Counted from the first letter of the stretch, positions 27,001 through 35,163 are shown. The stretch: 64,000 nucleotides of DNA from Sandaracinaceae bacterium (GCA_020633075.1 JACKEI010000002.1:992001-1056000), one strand, 5' to 3'. The notes: generated by a model from the sequence alone, not told the origin. Made by a program: numbers and translations.

Positions 27001-28420
27001 CGCCGTCTCGGGTCCGGCAAACGGGTACCTCATCCACGACGGAGGGAAGGACTCCGAGTCGCCAGCCATCGCCGAGGGGGCAACCGGGGAGACCATCGTC
27101 GCGTACCAGCGCGCAGATGACGTCGTCGCTCGGATGTACACGCGCCTCCTGACCTCCGGAACGGTGGGACTTCCCGACGGTACGGCTTGTTCGCTGGGCA
27201 CAGACTGCGGGTCTGGCTACTGCGTGGACAGCGTGTGCTGCAACACCGCCTGCGGTGGGGGGAGCAACTCCGACTGTCAGGCTTGCGCAGCGACGCTCAC
27301 GGGCGGGAGCAATGGCACCTGTGGGCCCGTCCTCGCCGCGACGCCCTGCGGTGACGGGTCCACGTCCCCGTGCAACGCGCCGGACACGTGCGACGGCGCC
27401 GGGGCCTGTCAGCCCAACCTCGCCCCAGCCAACAGCCCGTGTGGCGACAGCAGCAACAACGCCTGCACCGCGGCTGACACGTGCAACGCAGTCGGCGTGT
27501 GCCGTGCCAACCACCATCCCACGGGTAGCGCGTGCGAGGCCGGGCTCTTCTGCTCGTCGGGAGACTCCTGCAACGCTGGCACCTGTGGCGAGGGCAGCTT
27601 CTCGCCTTGCTCGGCTTCGGAGAAGTGCAGCGAAGCGCTCGACCAGTGCTACCCCGCCTGTGGCGATGGCGTGCAGGACCCTGGTGAGGGCTGCGACACC
27701 GGCGGGCAGAACTCGGACACCACGCCAAACGCGTGTCGCACCGACTGCCGCGTGGCGAGCTGCGGAGACGGCGTGCAGGACACGGGCGAGGGCTGCGACG
27801 AGGGCGCGCTCAACGCCGACGAACAGGGAGCCACTTGCCGGACCACGTGCGCGCTCGCGACCTGTGGCGATGGCATTTCCGACCCGGGCGAGGCCTGCGA
27901 CGAGGGGGCCCTCAACGCCGACACCCCCGACGCGCCATGTCGAACGACATGCACGCTGCCTGACTGCGGGGACGGCGTGCAGGACACCGGCGAAGCGTGC
28001 GACAACGGCGCGCTGAACTCCGACGTGGCCATGGACGCGTGCCGCACCGCCTGCGTTGTCGCGAGCTGTGGTGACGGCGTGCAAGACACTGGCGAGGAGT
28101 GTGACGACGGGCCGACGGGCTCGCTCATCTGCTCGACGGCCTGCGAAGTCCAGCTGCTTGACGCGGGCGTGTCGGACGACATGGGAATGGACGCCGCGGT
28201 GGACGCGGGAGCAGACGCTGGCGACGACGGCGGTGCGGCCGTGGACAGCGCGTTGGTGCGCGACATCGGGACGGAAGTAGACGCGGGCACGGCCCTGCCG
28301 CGTGGCGGTGGATGTGGCTGCCACGTCCCGACCACGGTGCCGTCGGGCAACGGGCTGCCGCTTGGCGTGGCGCTACTGCTTGCCCTGGGCGCAGTGCAGC
28401 GCCGCATCCGGAGGCGATGA
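24050..28420 (+). CDS. Giant secreted repeat protein with DUF4215 repeats and MYXO-CTERM-like tail
   Basis: A 1456-residue exported protein. The N-terminal hydrophobic segment (VAMLTVVASGLLLL) leads to a unique domain (about 80-300). About fourteen repeats of 50-57 residues follow, built on P-[AS]-V-A-S-N-G-T-[DE]-Y-[LF]-V-V-W-[EQ]-D-x-R plus DIYGARVTSAG (about 310-1030), probably beta-propeller blades. Next is a Cys-rich stretch, then five DUF4215 units (CGDG-x-x-D-x-GE-x-CDxG) and a tail with Cys-Gly-Cys, a helix and Arg. GTG 24050 is chosen because GGAGGAA lies just upstream; the TTG at 24038 is before that site. It follows the RCC1-type gene by 56 bp and may share its transcript. Surface adhesion is likely. 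Confidence 0.85.
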   Translation: MKARIGGTVAMLTVVASGLLLLTQERFTAAHPPAREQRSTPAGALETDVARVAVSEARPLPTRAASRRDTPVPAAMAGAESEPAGGEVPFDLSAVIDRVHFAFRPTENSSVLEGGHSTYGVRVEAETFEVRAYRAVHDERPADEPVVASPPVSFATVALGRGTPVAELAEQPGVAARVADDGHATWTRHDHVEHLRNGSEGVEQSWSFASRPRGQGDLLVRVAAEGLPMVGVTQHGLHFADASGLGVRYGHAVWVAADGTRTRVRADWRDHAIELRVPARVVDESTYPAVLDPIVGPEVGVDEPLSGVAPMDQRSPAIAWNGTHYLAVWQDLRGGATADIRGARLTSAGVVVDTRGIVICSAANDQTLPSVASNGADFLVVWEDRRVGPTRDIHGARVTGAGVVQDLSGIAISTAPNEQQAPSVASNGTDYLVVWEDARGTPNWDVYGARVTSAGVVEDASGVLLGAVPGNQRTPDVASNGTEYFVVWHENRAGTSNDVYGTRVTAGGDVLDLSGVAISASAGNQQSVSIASNGTDYFVAWMDSRGITNDAYGSRVTAAGSVLDPSGLVVSAATGHQQYPTVASDGTDYLVTWTDLRANRDIYAGRVTSAGVSLDGGGIPVYTHWTQQQSPVVASDGTGYLAVWQDNRGGTIPDIYGARISAAGVLLDTDGFAVSLDENAQREAAVASNGDGYLVVWEDGRSGRFEDIYGVRLNAAGDVVDPAGLAISTAANRQGAPAVASDGTDYLVVWEDFRDANSDQIYGARVTSEGVQETEGIPIAVAVDSSSQSDPAVASNGSNYFVAWIDTRLENLDLFGARVSLAGQVLDPNGILVAAVPTEAQPPAIASDGTDYLVVWSHERAYPEEPTHDIYGTRVSGAGMVLQPSAFFVSNATNHQLNPAVASNGTSYMVVWDDFRGGTYDVYGTRVTLLGQALDPLGIAISRVVDDQQSPAVASSGTGYRVVWQDHRDGLVWRIYGADVTSSGAVSGPANGYLIHDGGKDSESPAIAEGATGETIVAYQRADDVVARMYTRLLTSGTVGLPDGTACSLGTDCGSGYCVDSVCCNTACGGGSNSDCQACAATLTGGSNGTCGPVLAATPCGDGSTSPCNAPDTCDGAGACQPNLAPANSPCGDSSNNACTAADTCNAVGVCRANHHPTGSACEAGLFCSSGDSCNAGTCGEGSFSPCSASEKCSEALDQCYPACGDGVQDPGEGCDTGGQNSDTTPNACRTDCRVASCGDGVQDTGEGCDEGALNADEQGATCRTTCALATCGDGISDPGEACDEGALNADTPDAPCRTTCTLPDCGDGVQDTGEACDNGALNSDVAMDACRTACVVASCGDGVQDTGEECDDGPTGSLICSTACEVQLLDAGVSDDMGMDAAVDAGADAGDDGGAAVDSALVRDIGTEVDAGTALPRGGGCGCHVPTTVPSGNGLPLGVALLLALGAVQRRIRRR

Positions 28421-28706
28421 ACCAAGGCCGGGGAACGGCCGTCACCGACGCCGTTCCCACTGTGTCCTCGGGTGCACCCAGCTCACGCATCACGCGGAGG
28501 ATGCAGGCGAGGCCGCGGTCGCGGTCGGTCACCGATCATCGATGGGGTCGCCCACGGCGAGCTCGTCGTCCGCGTCCCGGGCAGTCGACTGCGAGTCAAC
28601 CCGCATGTCGCGAGCAGTTCCTCGTGGACGCCTCCCACCGTCAAACCTGCGCGAAATGTCGCCGCCCGTGCGCGCCCCTCGAGTACTGTCCCGCCAGCGA
28701 GCCACG
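28421..28706. other. Gap with no supported gene
   Basis: The 286 bp between the repeat protein and the second helicase carry open frames in both strands, but none has a ribosome site or natural-looking protein sequence. It should contain the helicase promoter; I see no clear -35/-10 pair. Confidence 0.3.
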
Positions 28707-31700
28707 ATGTCCGTCTTTCGCCGCCATCCGATGCTGAACCCGGGGATCTACGAGGAGATCGTCACGGACTCGCTCGAGCAGCGGCTGAACGCGCTCCCGG
28801 CGTCGCACAGCGTCGACCGACGCGACCTCAAGTCCACGGCGGGTGTGGACGAGCTGCTCGTGTCGTTGATCCGCGACGCGGCGCAGGTCGCCATTGGCGC
28901 CAGCACGGCGCCCGCGGACAAGCTCGCGACGGCCCAGCGCATCCTCGCCTCGCTCGCGGACCAGGCCTCTTTCCGTGAGGGTGAGGTCGCGCTGCGGGCT
29001 CAGGTGCTGCGTGCGATCACGCACTCCCCTGCGGCGGGCAAGACCGCCGTTGGGCGCCCTCGGGCTTCGCTCCTGGGCTCGCGTCTCATCACCAACGCAC
29101 CCGACGAGAGCATCGTCGACCACCTGCGCAGCGAGTTCGAGTCCGCCGACCGCATCGACCTCTTGTGCGCGTTCGTGAAGCTCAGCGGCCTCGAGAAATT
29201 TCGTTCGCACATCGAGCGGCACCTTGGTCAGGGGCGGACGCTGCGCGTCCTCACCACGACGTACATGCGCGCATCCGAGGCGAAGGCGATCGAGCTGCTC
29301 CAGCGGCTCGGTGCCAAGGTGCGCGTGTCGTACGACGACACCTCCACGCGCCTCCACGCGAAGGCCTGGATCTTCCACCGCGACAGCGAGTACGGCACCG
29401 CGTACGTGGGCTCGTCGAACCTCTCGCACGCGGCGCAGACCGACGGGCTCGAGTGGAACGTGCGCATCGCGCAGGCCGAGCAGCCGCAGCTGCACGCCAG
29501 CATGGTGGAGGTCTTCGAGAGCTACTTCCGCAACAAAGACAGCTTCGAGGCGTTCGAAGGGACCGAGCCCCACCGCCGGCGGCTCGCCAATGCGTTGGTG
29601 GAGCGTCCCCGCAGTGGTTCGTCCGTGCGCTACGACCTCGAGCCGCGCAGCTGGCAGCGGCCCATCCTGCGCGAGCTGATCGAAGCGCGCTCGCTCGGGC
29701 AGCACGCCAACCTGGTGGTCGCGGCCACGGGGACCGGCAAGACGCTCATCAGCGCGTTCGACTACCGCGATGCGTGCGTGGGTGGGCCGCCGCCCTCGCT
29801 GCTCTTCGTCGCGCACCGGCGCGAGATCCTCGACCAGGCGCGGCGGGTGTTCCGCGACGTCCTCGGTCGGGAGACCTTCGGTGAGCTGTGGGTGGACGGC
29901 CAGCCAAGGCTCGATGGGACGCACGTCTTCGCCTCCATCCAGTCGTTGACCAACGCGACGGACCTCCCCCGCGATGCCTTCGACTGGGTCATCGTGGACG
30001 AGGTCCACCACGCCGCCGCGCGCACCTACGACGAGCTGCTCACGCACCTTCGCCCGCGCGAGCTGGTCGGCCTCACGGCCACGCCCGAGCGCGCGGACGG
30101 ACGGCTCTACGACGCGCACTTCCCGCGGCCTTACATCGGCAATCTCCGCGTGTGGGACGCCATCGCCCAGCAAGTGCTGGTGCCCTTTCGTTACTTCGTG
30201 CTGGACGTGGACGGCGTCGACCTGCGCGACGCGGCGTGGCGCGGCGGCTACGTCGACACAGACCTGAGCACCCGCCTGATCACCGCCGCGGACTTCTGGG
30301 TGCGCGCCACCGTGAAGGCCCTGGCGGACCGCATCGCGCGGCCCGAGACGGTGCGGGCTCTCGCGTTCTGCGTCGACAAGGCCCACGCCCGCGTGGTGGC
30401 GGAGCGTCTGACCCGAGACGCCGGCCTCACCGCCCGCGCGCTCACCGACGAGACACCGCGCGAAGAGCGGAGGCGCGCCAAAGAGGACCTCCGCGACGGC
30501 CGCGTGCAAGTGCTGTGTGTGGTCGACCTCTTCAACGAGGGCGTCGACATCCCCGACGTCAACACGCTCTTCCTGTATCGGCCCACCGAGAGCAGCACGG
30601 TGTTCTTGCAGCAGCTGGGGCGCGGTCTTCGGCGGCACCCGAGCAAGGACATGCTCACGGTCTTCGACCTCACCGGCCGTCAGCATCCGAGCTTCCGGGC
30701 GGACCGAAACCTGCGCGCCCTGCTCGGTCACACGCAGCGCGAGCTGGGCGAGTTCGTCCGGCAGGGCTTCGGGCGCTTGCCCTCGGGCTGCACCATCGTG
30801 TTCGAGGAGCGAGCGCAGCGGGACATCCTGGAGCGGCTTGCCGCCTCGGTGCCGACGGACGTCAAGAGCCTGCACCAGGCGCTGCGCGAGCATGCGGAGG
30901 AGAACTGGGACCTCGCGACGTTCCTTCACGAGACCGAGGTGGACGTCTACGACCTCTATCGCTCGAAGCGCTCGTGGACCTCACTCCGCGTGGACGTCGG
31001 GATGGTGGCGGAGTCCATGGCTCCCTACGACCAGAAGGGGCTCCCGCTGATCGGGCGGCTGCTCCACGTCCGAGACTCCCTGCGGCTCCGCCAGCTCGAG
31101 CGCCTGCTGCGTGGCGAGCGTCCTGCGACCACGCTGGAGCGTCGTCTCACCGCCATGCTGCTGGTCGTGCTCTTCGACAACTTCGAGGCACCCGCGCTGG
31201 CCACCATGCTGAAGCACTTTGATGCCAGCCCGGCGCTCCAAGACGAGCTCCGCCAGCTGCTGCCCGTGCTCCGCACCATGGTCGACCGCCTGCCCCGCGA
31301 CGAGCCCCTGCGACCCGACGTGCCGCTGGTGCTGCACGCCGAGTACTACGACATCGAGCTGAGCGCGGCGTTCGACGCGGTCTCGAAGGAGAAGCGTTCG
31401 TTCCGGCACTTCTACACCGGGGTGGAGCAGGTCGACGCGGGCCGTCACGACCTCTTGCTCGTCACGCTGGACAAGGGCGACCAAGAGCACGAGCACCTCC
31501 GCTACCACGACCTCCCCCTCTCCCCCACCGTCTTCCAGTGGCAGTCCCAGGCCGCCACCCGCGTGGACGACAAGAAGGGCCGCCGCCACACCACACCAGA
31601 AGCCGAGGGCGTGGTGCCGCTGCTCTTCGTGCGCGAGCGCGCCAAAGACCAACGCGGAATGACCGTCCCCTTCCGCTATCTCGGTCCCGTCACGCCCCTC

Positions 31701-31787
31701 CGGCACCGCGGCGAGCGCCCCATCACGGTGGAGTGGCAGCTGTCCGCGGAGATCCCCCCGGAGCTGTTTCGCCACTGGACGCGCTGA
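28707..31787 (+). CDS. PLD nuclease - SF2 helicase - DUF3427-like protein
   Basis: A 1026-residue protein. After a family-type opening (LNPGIYEEIVTDSLEQRL) and a helical region lies a PLD-like nuclease with H217-x-K219 and G235-S-S-N238. An SF2 helicase follows with TGTGKT (Walker A, K345), DEVHH (431-435), TATPER and QQLGRGLR (635-642). The C-terminal third has the DUF3427-type blocks HAEYYDIELSAAFD, DLLLVTLDKG, SPTVFQWQSQA and FRYLGPV. Such PLD-helicase-DUF3427 proteins are widespread and generally held to be nucleic-acid-acting; an anti-phage role is plausible. It resembles the 730-5403 protein through the nuclease, the helicase and the following LP-x-GCT motif, but lacks HIT and S24-like parts. 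An alternative start is 28731. Confidence 0.88.
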   Translation: MSVFRRHPMLNPGIYEEIVTDSLEQRLNALPASHSVDRRDLKSTAGVDELLVSLIRDAAQVAIGASTAPADKLATAQRILASLADQASFREGEVALRAQVLRAITHSPAAGKTAVGRPRASLLGSRLITNAPDESIVDHLRSEFESADRIDLLCAFVKLSGLEKFRSHIERHLGQGRTLRVLTTTYMRASEAKAIELLQRLGAKVRVSYDDTSTRLHAKAWIFHRDSEYGTAYVGSSNLSHAAQTDGLEWNVRIAQAEQPQLHASMVEVFESYFRNKDSFEAFEGTEPHRRRLANALVERPRSGSSVRYDLEPRSWQRPILRELIEARSLGQHANLVVAATGTGKTLISAFDYRDACVGGPPPSLLFVAHRREILDQARRVFRDVLGRETFGELWVDGQPRLDGTHVFASIQSLTNATDLPRDAFDWVIVDEVHHAAARTYDELLTHLRPRELVGLTATPERADGRLYDAHFPRPYIGNLRVWDAIAQQVLVPFRYFVLDVDGVDLRDAAWRGGYVDTDLSTRLITAADFWVRATVKALADRIARPETVRALAFCVDKAHARVVAERLTRDAGLTARALTDETPREERRRAKEDLRDGRVQVLCVVDLFNEGVDIPDVNTLFLYRPTESSTVFLQQLGRGLRRHPSKDMLTVFDLTGRQHPSFRADRNLRALLGHTQRELGEFVRQGFGRLPSGCTIVFEERAQRDILERLAASVPTDVKSLHQALREHAEENWDLATFLHETEVDVYDLYRSKRSWTSLRVDVGMVAESMAPYDQKGLPLIGRLLHVRDSLRLRQLERLLRGERPATTLERRLTAMLLVVLFDNFEAPALATMLKHFDASPALQDELRQLLPVLRTMVDRLPRDEPLRPDVPLVLHAEYYDIELSAAFDAVSKEKRSFRHFYTGVEQVDAGRHDLLLVTLDKGDQEHEHLRYHDLPLSPTVFQWQSQAATRVDDKKGRRHTTPEAEGVVPLLFVRERAKDQRGMTVPFRYLGPVTPLRHRGERPITVEWQLSAEIPPELFRHWTR

Positions 31788-31940
31788 AGGCCGTGACCGG
31801 CGCGAGCAGCGACCTAGGCCGGACTAGGAGCGCGCCGTCATCCAGTACCGACTATCGTCCACCAACCAGTCCGCCATGCGCTCCTCTCGTCAGTCCCAAA
31901 GCCTCTGGCCGTGTGCTCTGCTCGTGTGCCGCGTTGCGTG

Positions 31941-32112
31941 CTACTTGATGCGGTCGATCCAGTAGTCTGGACGACGCGCGTGCGTGACACCGACGACCTT
32001 GGTGACGCCTTGCACCCTGGAAGCGCTCGCCAAGGCCGGGCTCTTGCTCTTCGTAGAACACGATCGAGGCGTTGAGTTCCGCGAGAGCTTCGGGGAGGGC
32101 TTCCAGCTTCAT
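31941..32112 (-). pseudogene. Decayed ParE/RelE-superfamily toxin
   Basis: The ATG at 32112 begins a ParE-like N-terminus, MKLEALPEALAELNASIVFYEEQEPGLGERF, which matches the 'yYe.q.pGLG..F' motif. After GERFQG the original frame is lost. In a neighbouring frame the typical C-terminus appears (VTKVVGVTHARRPDYWIDRIK, then a stop at 31941-31943). About 40 residues of the middle, holding the substrate groove and catalytic strand, are missing. So it is deleted internally and out of frame, and inactive. The start overlaps the end of a partner-gene tail (ATGA). Confidence 0.6.
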
Positions 32113-32183
32113 TCGAAGCCGTGCGCGGCCTTGATCTGGCGCTTGGCCTCGTCCACGCGCTGCGGGCAGAGTCGGCTACCGTG
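32109..32183 (-). pseudogene. Tail of the cognate antitoxin gene
   Basis: The frame ending RVDEAKRQIKAAHGFE stops in the TGA that overlaps the toxin ATG by 4 bp, the classic antitoxin-toxin junction. Upstream of this tail the frame no longer looks like protein, so the antitoxin body is gone. Confidence 0.4.
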
Positions 32184-32267
32184 ATGGCGCCGCGACCTCG
32201 AGTGGAGACAGCCTCTTCAGGCTTCGTGGGCCGGATGGTTGGCGCCATGTTAGCTAGGACCAACCAG

Positions 32268-32618
32268 ATGAATTCTCAGCGCACGTTGCAGCTCGTGGGG
32301 CCCGTCGCCGCTGCCGCTCTCGTGATGTCGTTGTTCTTGGGATGCGGTGGTCGCGGCGACGGTCACCTGCGCGGCGCGGTGTCTCCGTCCAAAGGCGGGC
32401 AGAGCTACCTCCGTATCCTCGCTGCAGACGCGTGCCCGCCCGGCGAGCTAATCGTCGATGGACAGATGTGGCCACACGCCAGCAGCACACCCGTGCCAGT
32501 CGAACCCGGTGTGCACACCGTCAACTGCGGACAGTTGGACGAGATCACCCTCAGCAACGGCATCGCGTTCGATGTCCCTGCGGGTGTCGTGTTCGCGTTC
32601 GACTACTGGGGTCCGTAG
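32268..32618 (+). CDS. Small lipoprotein, function unknown
   Basis: A 116-residue protein with signal peptide (TLQLVGPVAAAALVMSLFLGC, lipobox Cys) and a Gly-rich linker. The mature domain carries two Cys (DACPPGE, VNCGQ) and the pattern GELIVDGQMWPH, with EPGVHTVNC similar to PEGA-type surface domains, in which V-D-G-x-x-x-G is followed by 'G.H.v.c'. The ATG at 32268 has AGGA about nine bases upstream; longer in-frame starts add charged sequence that would spoil the signal peptide. A PEGA-like fold is a guess. Confidence 0.55.
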   Translation: MNSQRTLQLVGPVAAAALVMSLFLGCGGRGDGHLRGAVSPSKGGQSYLRILAADACPPGELIVDGQMWPHASSTPVPVEPGVHTVNCGQLDEITLSNGIAFDVPAGVVFAFDYWGP

Positions 32619-32642
32619 GCGGACTTCGGGGGCTCCGAGAGA

Positions 32643-33002
32643 ATGGCCAGCCTCGGGTCCTGCAATGGGCTGGATGACGACTGCGACGGCAACAGCGATG
32701 AAGGGTTCTTGTTGGGCCAGACCCGTGACGGCCGTGGCGCGTGTGGGGTGGGCACCGTGCAGTGCGACCCTCGCGACGGCGCGCGGCTGGCCACCGTCTG
32801 CTCCACGGAGCCGGGCGGAAGCCAGAATCAGGCGCTCCCGAACGACGCTCTCTGCAACCGCGCGGACGACGACTGCGACGGGCGCGTCGATCAAGACCGT
32901 GGCGTCGGGCAGGCATGTGACGGCGTCGGCGAGTCCGGCGCGGAGGTCGTCGAGTGCGCCACTCTCAACACCACACGCTGCTCGACGGACGCCTGCCCCC
33001 GA
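32643..33002 (+). pseudogene. MopE-like Ca-binding repeat fragment
   Basis: Two copies of CN[GR][LA]DDDCDG-x-x-[DE] are separated by Cys-containing linkers (GACGVGTVQC, GQACDGVGESG). These are the repeats of MopE and myxobacterial secreted 'putative metal-binding' proteins. There is no signal peptide or start with a ribosome site, and after RCSTDACP the translation turns into noise to the stop at 33228-33230. It is a fragment of a much longer gene, not a functional one. The remaining 33003-33134 contains nothing I can support. Confidence 0.5.
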
Positions 33003-33134
33003 GCGGTCCGGACACGCCTATCCTCCGGCGAGAGCATCGTGCCGGGCTCGGCGACTGCCAGTGCATCGCTTCGCGTCGTCGCCGGCTACACCGCGTTGTC
33101 CCCGACGCGGCGCTCCTTGTGCAGAGGCAGGAGG

Positions 33135-33608
33135 TCAGGCCGTGACGAACTCCACGCGCAGCGTCGTGCGCGCACGGCTGGCAAGCTCGGGCAGCAGCCG
33201 CATGGCGGGCTTCGTCTCTGCCGTCGCTAGCGTCTTTCCGTGCAGCGCCGCCGTGGCTGCAATGAGCAGGTCCGCCTCCTCGAACACGACAGACGGCTTG
33301 CACGCACGGCCAGCGGCCCAAAGACGCGCGGCGATGTCCCACCCCTCGCCCATCCTTCCGTCGAGGCCGAAGACGGGGAGTGACTCCAAGAACTTCTTCA
33401 GCTCGATCAGGCGCTTCATGGCACCCCGCTTCGCCTGGTCATCGCCACCGTAGAGCACCTTCTGAAACCCCCGCTCCAGCTCGTACTTGGTGACCATGGA
33501 GATGCACGCGCTACCGTCCGCGAGGCAGCGCGCCACGAAGACCCGTCTACCGTCTTCCGCAGCCCCCTGCTTGAGGTAGGCGGAAACCAGGTTCGTATCG
33601 AGGATCAT
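33135..33608 (-). CDS. PIN-domain ribonuclease (VapC-like)
   Basis: A 157-residue PIN domain protein. D4 (MILDTN), E43 (KYELERG) and D113 (EEADLLIAATA) form the metal-binding acidic set, and the C-terminal HGKTLATAETKPA is typical of VapC toxins and related endoribonucleases. The ATG overlaps the end of the upstream gene by 4 bp, so the two are translationally coupled. The upstream partner (249 residues) is much larger than VapB antitoxins. The PIN fold is secure; whether it is a toxin or another ribonuclease is not. Confidence 0.85.
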   Translation of the reverse strand: MILDTNLVSAYLKQGAAEDGRRVFVARCLADGSACISMVTKYELERGFQKVLYGGDDQAKRGAMKRLIELKKFLESLPVFGLDGRMGEGWDIAARLWAAGRACKPSVVFEEADLLIAATAALHGKTLATAETKPAMRLLPELASRARTTLRVEFVTA

Positions 33609-34354
33609 TCTCGTAGAGAGGTGAGGCGGGCGGCGTCGAGCTCACGGAACTCGCTGTCCGTGAGCGACTCCCGCATCCGAGCGACATAAGAGCCCATGCG
33701 GTGGAGGCGTTGTTCGCTTGTCTCGTCCGCGAAGGGCAAGATCACGACGCCCGCGTGGGCGAACGCGTGTCGGCATTCTTCGAGCTCTAGGAATGCGACG
33801 TTGACCAGAGTCACCGCGTCGTCGACGCACTCCCGGCGTCGCGCAGCCTCGGACGCCGCCATGAGCGCGAACACGCCCCGCCGGAACGCTGCCGCGCCCG
33901 CAGACTCATCGACCTCACGCGCGACCTCGTCCCGAGAGACAGCACTCAGGTCGACACTCTGAAGATGCGACCAGACCTCGCGGTAGAAGCCCTTGATGAA
34001 GCTGAGGCACCAGTCGAGCGTGTCGACGACGCCCGGGTCCGCCACGAAAGCCGAGAGGTCGCGCTGGTCCGCTTCGAGGTTGGACATCAGTGAGGCGCGT
34101 TGGACTGCAAACTCTGGCGACGCCAACAGTTGCGCCACCAACTGCATGATCGCCCCGATGGGCTTCATAGCGTTGCGCGACGCGGCCTCGAGCACGTCCG
34201 GGTCGCCTGGGGACTGGAGCAAAGCGTCGAGGGCGTCCGTGATCGGCTTCCGCGTCCACTTCACCTGCGCACGCAGATCCGCCGGCAGGCGCTGGAGCAG
34301 CCGGTCGACGTCTAGCGCGGGGGCGCCAATGGTGGATGGGGTAGCGGCGATCAC
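33605..34354 (-). CDS. Unknown helical protein coupled to PIN-domain gene
   Basis: A 249-residue, mostly helical protein (LLQRLPADLRAQVKW, VLEAASRNAMKPIGAIMQLVAQLLA, FIKGFYREVWSHLQ). It has no signal peptide, no DNA-binding motif that I recognise and no Cys cluster. GTG 34354 is preferred, with a GGAG about ten bases upstream; the open frame goes back to a TTG at 34480 through unnatural sequence. It overlaps the PIN gene by 4 bp and is presumably its antitoxin or a co-acting partner. The C-terminus reads ESLTDSEFRELDAARLTSLRE. No domain assignment can be made. Confidence 0.6.
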   Translation of the reverse strand: MIAATPSTIGAPALDVDRLLQRLPADLRAQVKWTRKPITDALDALLQSPGDPDVLEAASRNAMKPIGAIMQLVAQLLASPEFAVQRASLMSNLEADQRDLSAFVADPGVVDTLDWCLSFIKGFYREVWSHLQSVDLSAVSRDEVAREVDESAGAAAFRRGVFALMAASEAARRRECVDDAVTLVNVAFLELEECRHAFAHAGVVILPFADETSEQRLHRMGSYVARMRESLTDSEFRELDAARLTSLRE

Positions 34355-34574
34355 GGGACAGTGCTCCACCAAAGACGATATCACGGCGATCCGGGAACGC
34401 CGACCATCGCCGGCGCATTCTGCGCTGCGTCGGCCACCGTTCTTTCCGGTGCGAGTCGGAATCGTGAGGCCAATAGCCAAGAGGCGCGTGTCGGTGGTGT
34501 TGGTGGCAGGCTAGGCGCCACGTGCACCATAGGCCCGCTCAGGGAGCTTGGATCTCGGACAGGCTTGTCCCACC

Positions 34575-35060
34575 ATGGGGACGATGGTTCGTAGTTCGCA
34601 CCCCGGCCTCATCCAAGCCAGCGACGGCAATCTCCACGTGCTCGTCTGGACCGACAGCATCACGGTGGAAAACCTGGACCGCTCGCGCGTGTTCGCGCTC
34701 GCGCTCTCCGCGCACCACCCGCAGGGGATCATCGCCCTCAACGTCGTCGCGCACGGTCTGTCGCTCCCCGACAACGTGGCGCAGCGGCGGGCCAACGAGA
34801 TCTCGCGCTCGCTCGACAGGCTCGTCACCGCCACCATCGTCGTGCTTCCCGGCGAGGGCTTCTGGGTGGGCGCGGCGCGCGCGTTCCTCACAGGGCTGAA
34901 CATGGTCTCGCCTCTGCGGGGCAAGCGCACCATCGCCTCCACGGTGGAGGATGGCACGCGCACGGCGGCCGCCCTCTCCGGGCGCACGGCCCAGTGGGCG
35001 CGCCACACTGCCGCCACCCTCGAGAGCTGGATCGAGGAGTCGCGTCGAGCGCCCGGCTGA
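34575..35060 (+). CDS. Conserved STAS-like small protein
   Basis: A 161-residue cytoplasmic protein with no signal peptide. Alternating strands and helices (HVLVWTDSITVENLDRSRVFALAL, GIIALNVVAHGLSLPDN, TATIVVLPGEGFWVGAARAFLTGL) resemble STAS/SpoIIAA-like or Roadblock-like folds found as multi-copy genes in myxobacteria. A role in signalling would be typical but nothing here proves it. The start is either ATG 34575 or, with GGGGA just upstream, ATG 34584. Confidence 0.5.
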   Translation: MGTMVRSSHPGLIQASDGNLHVLVWTDSITVENLDRSRVFALALSAHHPQGIIALNVVAHGLSLPDNVAQRRANEISRSLDRLVTATIVVLPGEGFWVGAARAFLTGLNMVSPLRGKRTIASTVEDGTRTAAALSGRTAQWARHTAATLESWIEESRRAPG

Positions 35061-35138
35061 GCACGCGGCGTCCCTGGGCACAGCGCGCTGACCCGCGTTC
35101 AACCCCGGAACATAGCGCCTGGGCGTCCCCAAGGTCGG

Positions 35139-35163
35139 GTACCCCCCGTATTCACGGGGGTAC
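35139..35163. terminator. 8-bp perfect inverted repeat (GTACCCCC...GGGGGTAC)
   Basis: Arms at 35139-35146 and 35156-35163 around a 9-base loop, between the gene ending at 35060 and the gene starting at 35216. Without a T-run it is either a terminator of unusual type or a dyad operator for the following lipoprotein gene. Confidence 0.35.

Noticed and set aside
28641..30929. 762-codon minus-strand open frame opposite the second helicase
   Set aside because: Antisense to an unmistakable helicase; no motifs of its own.
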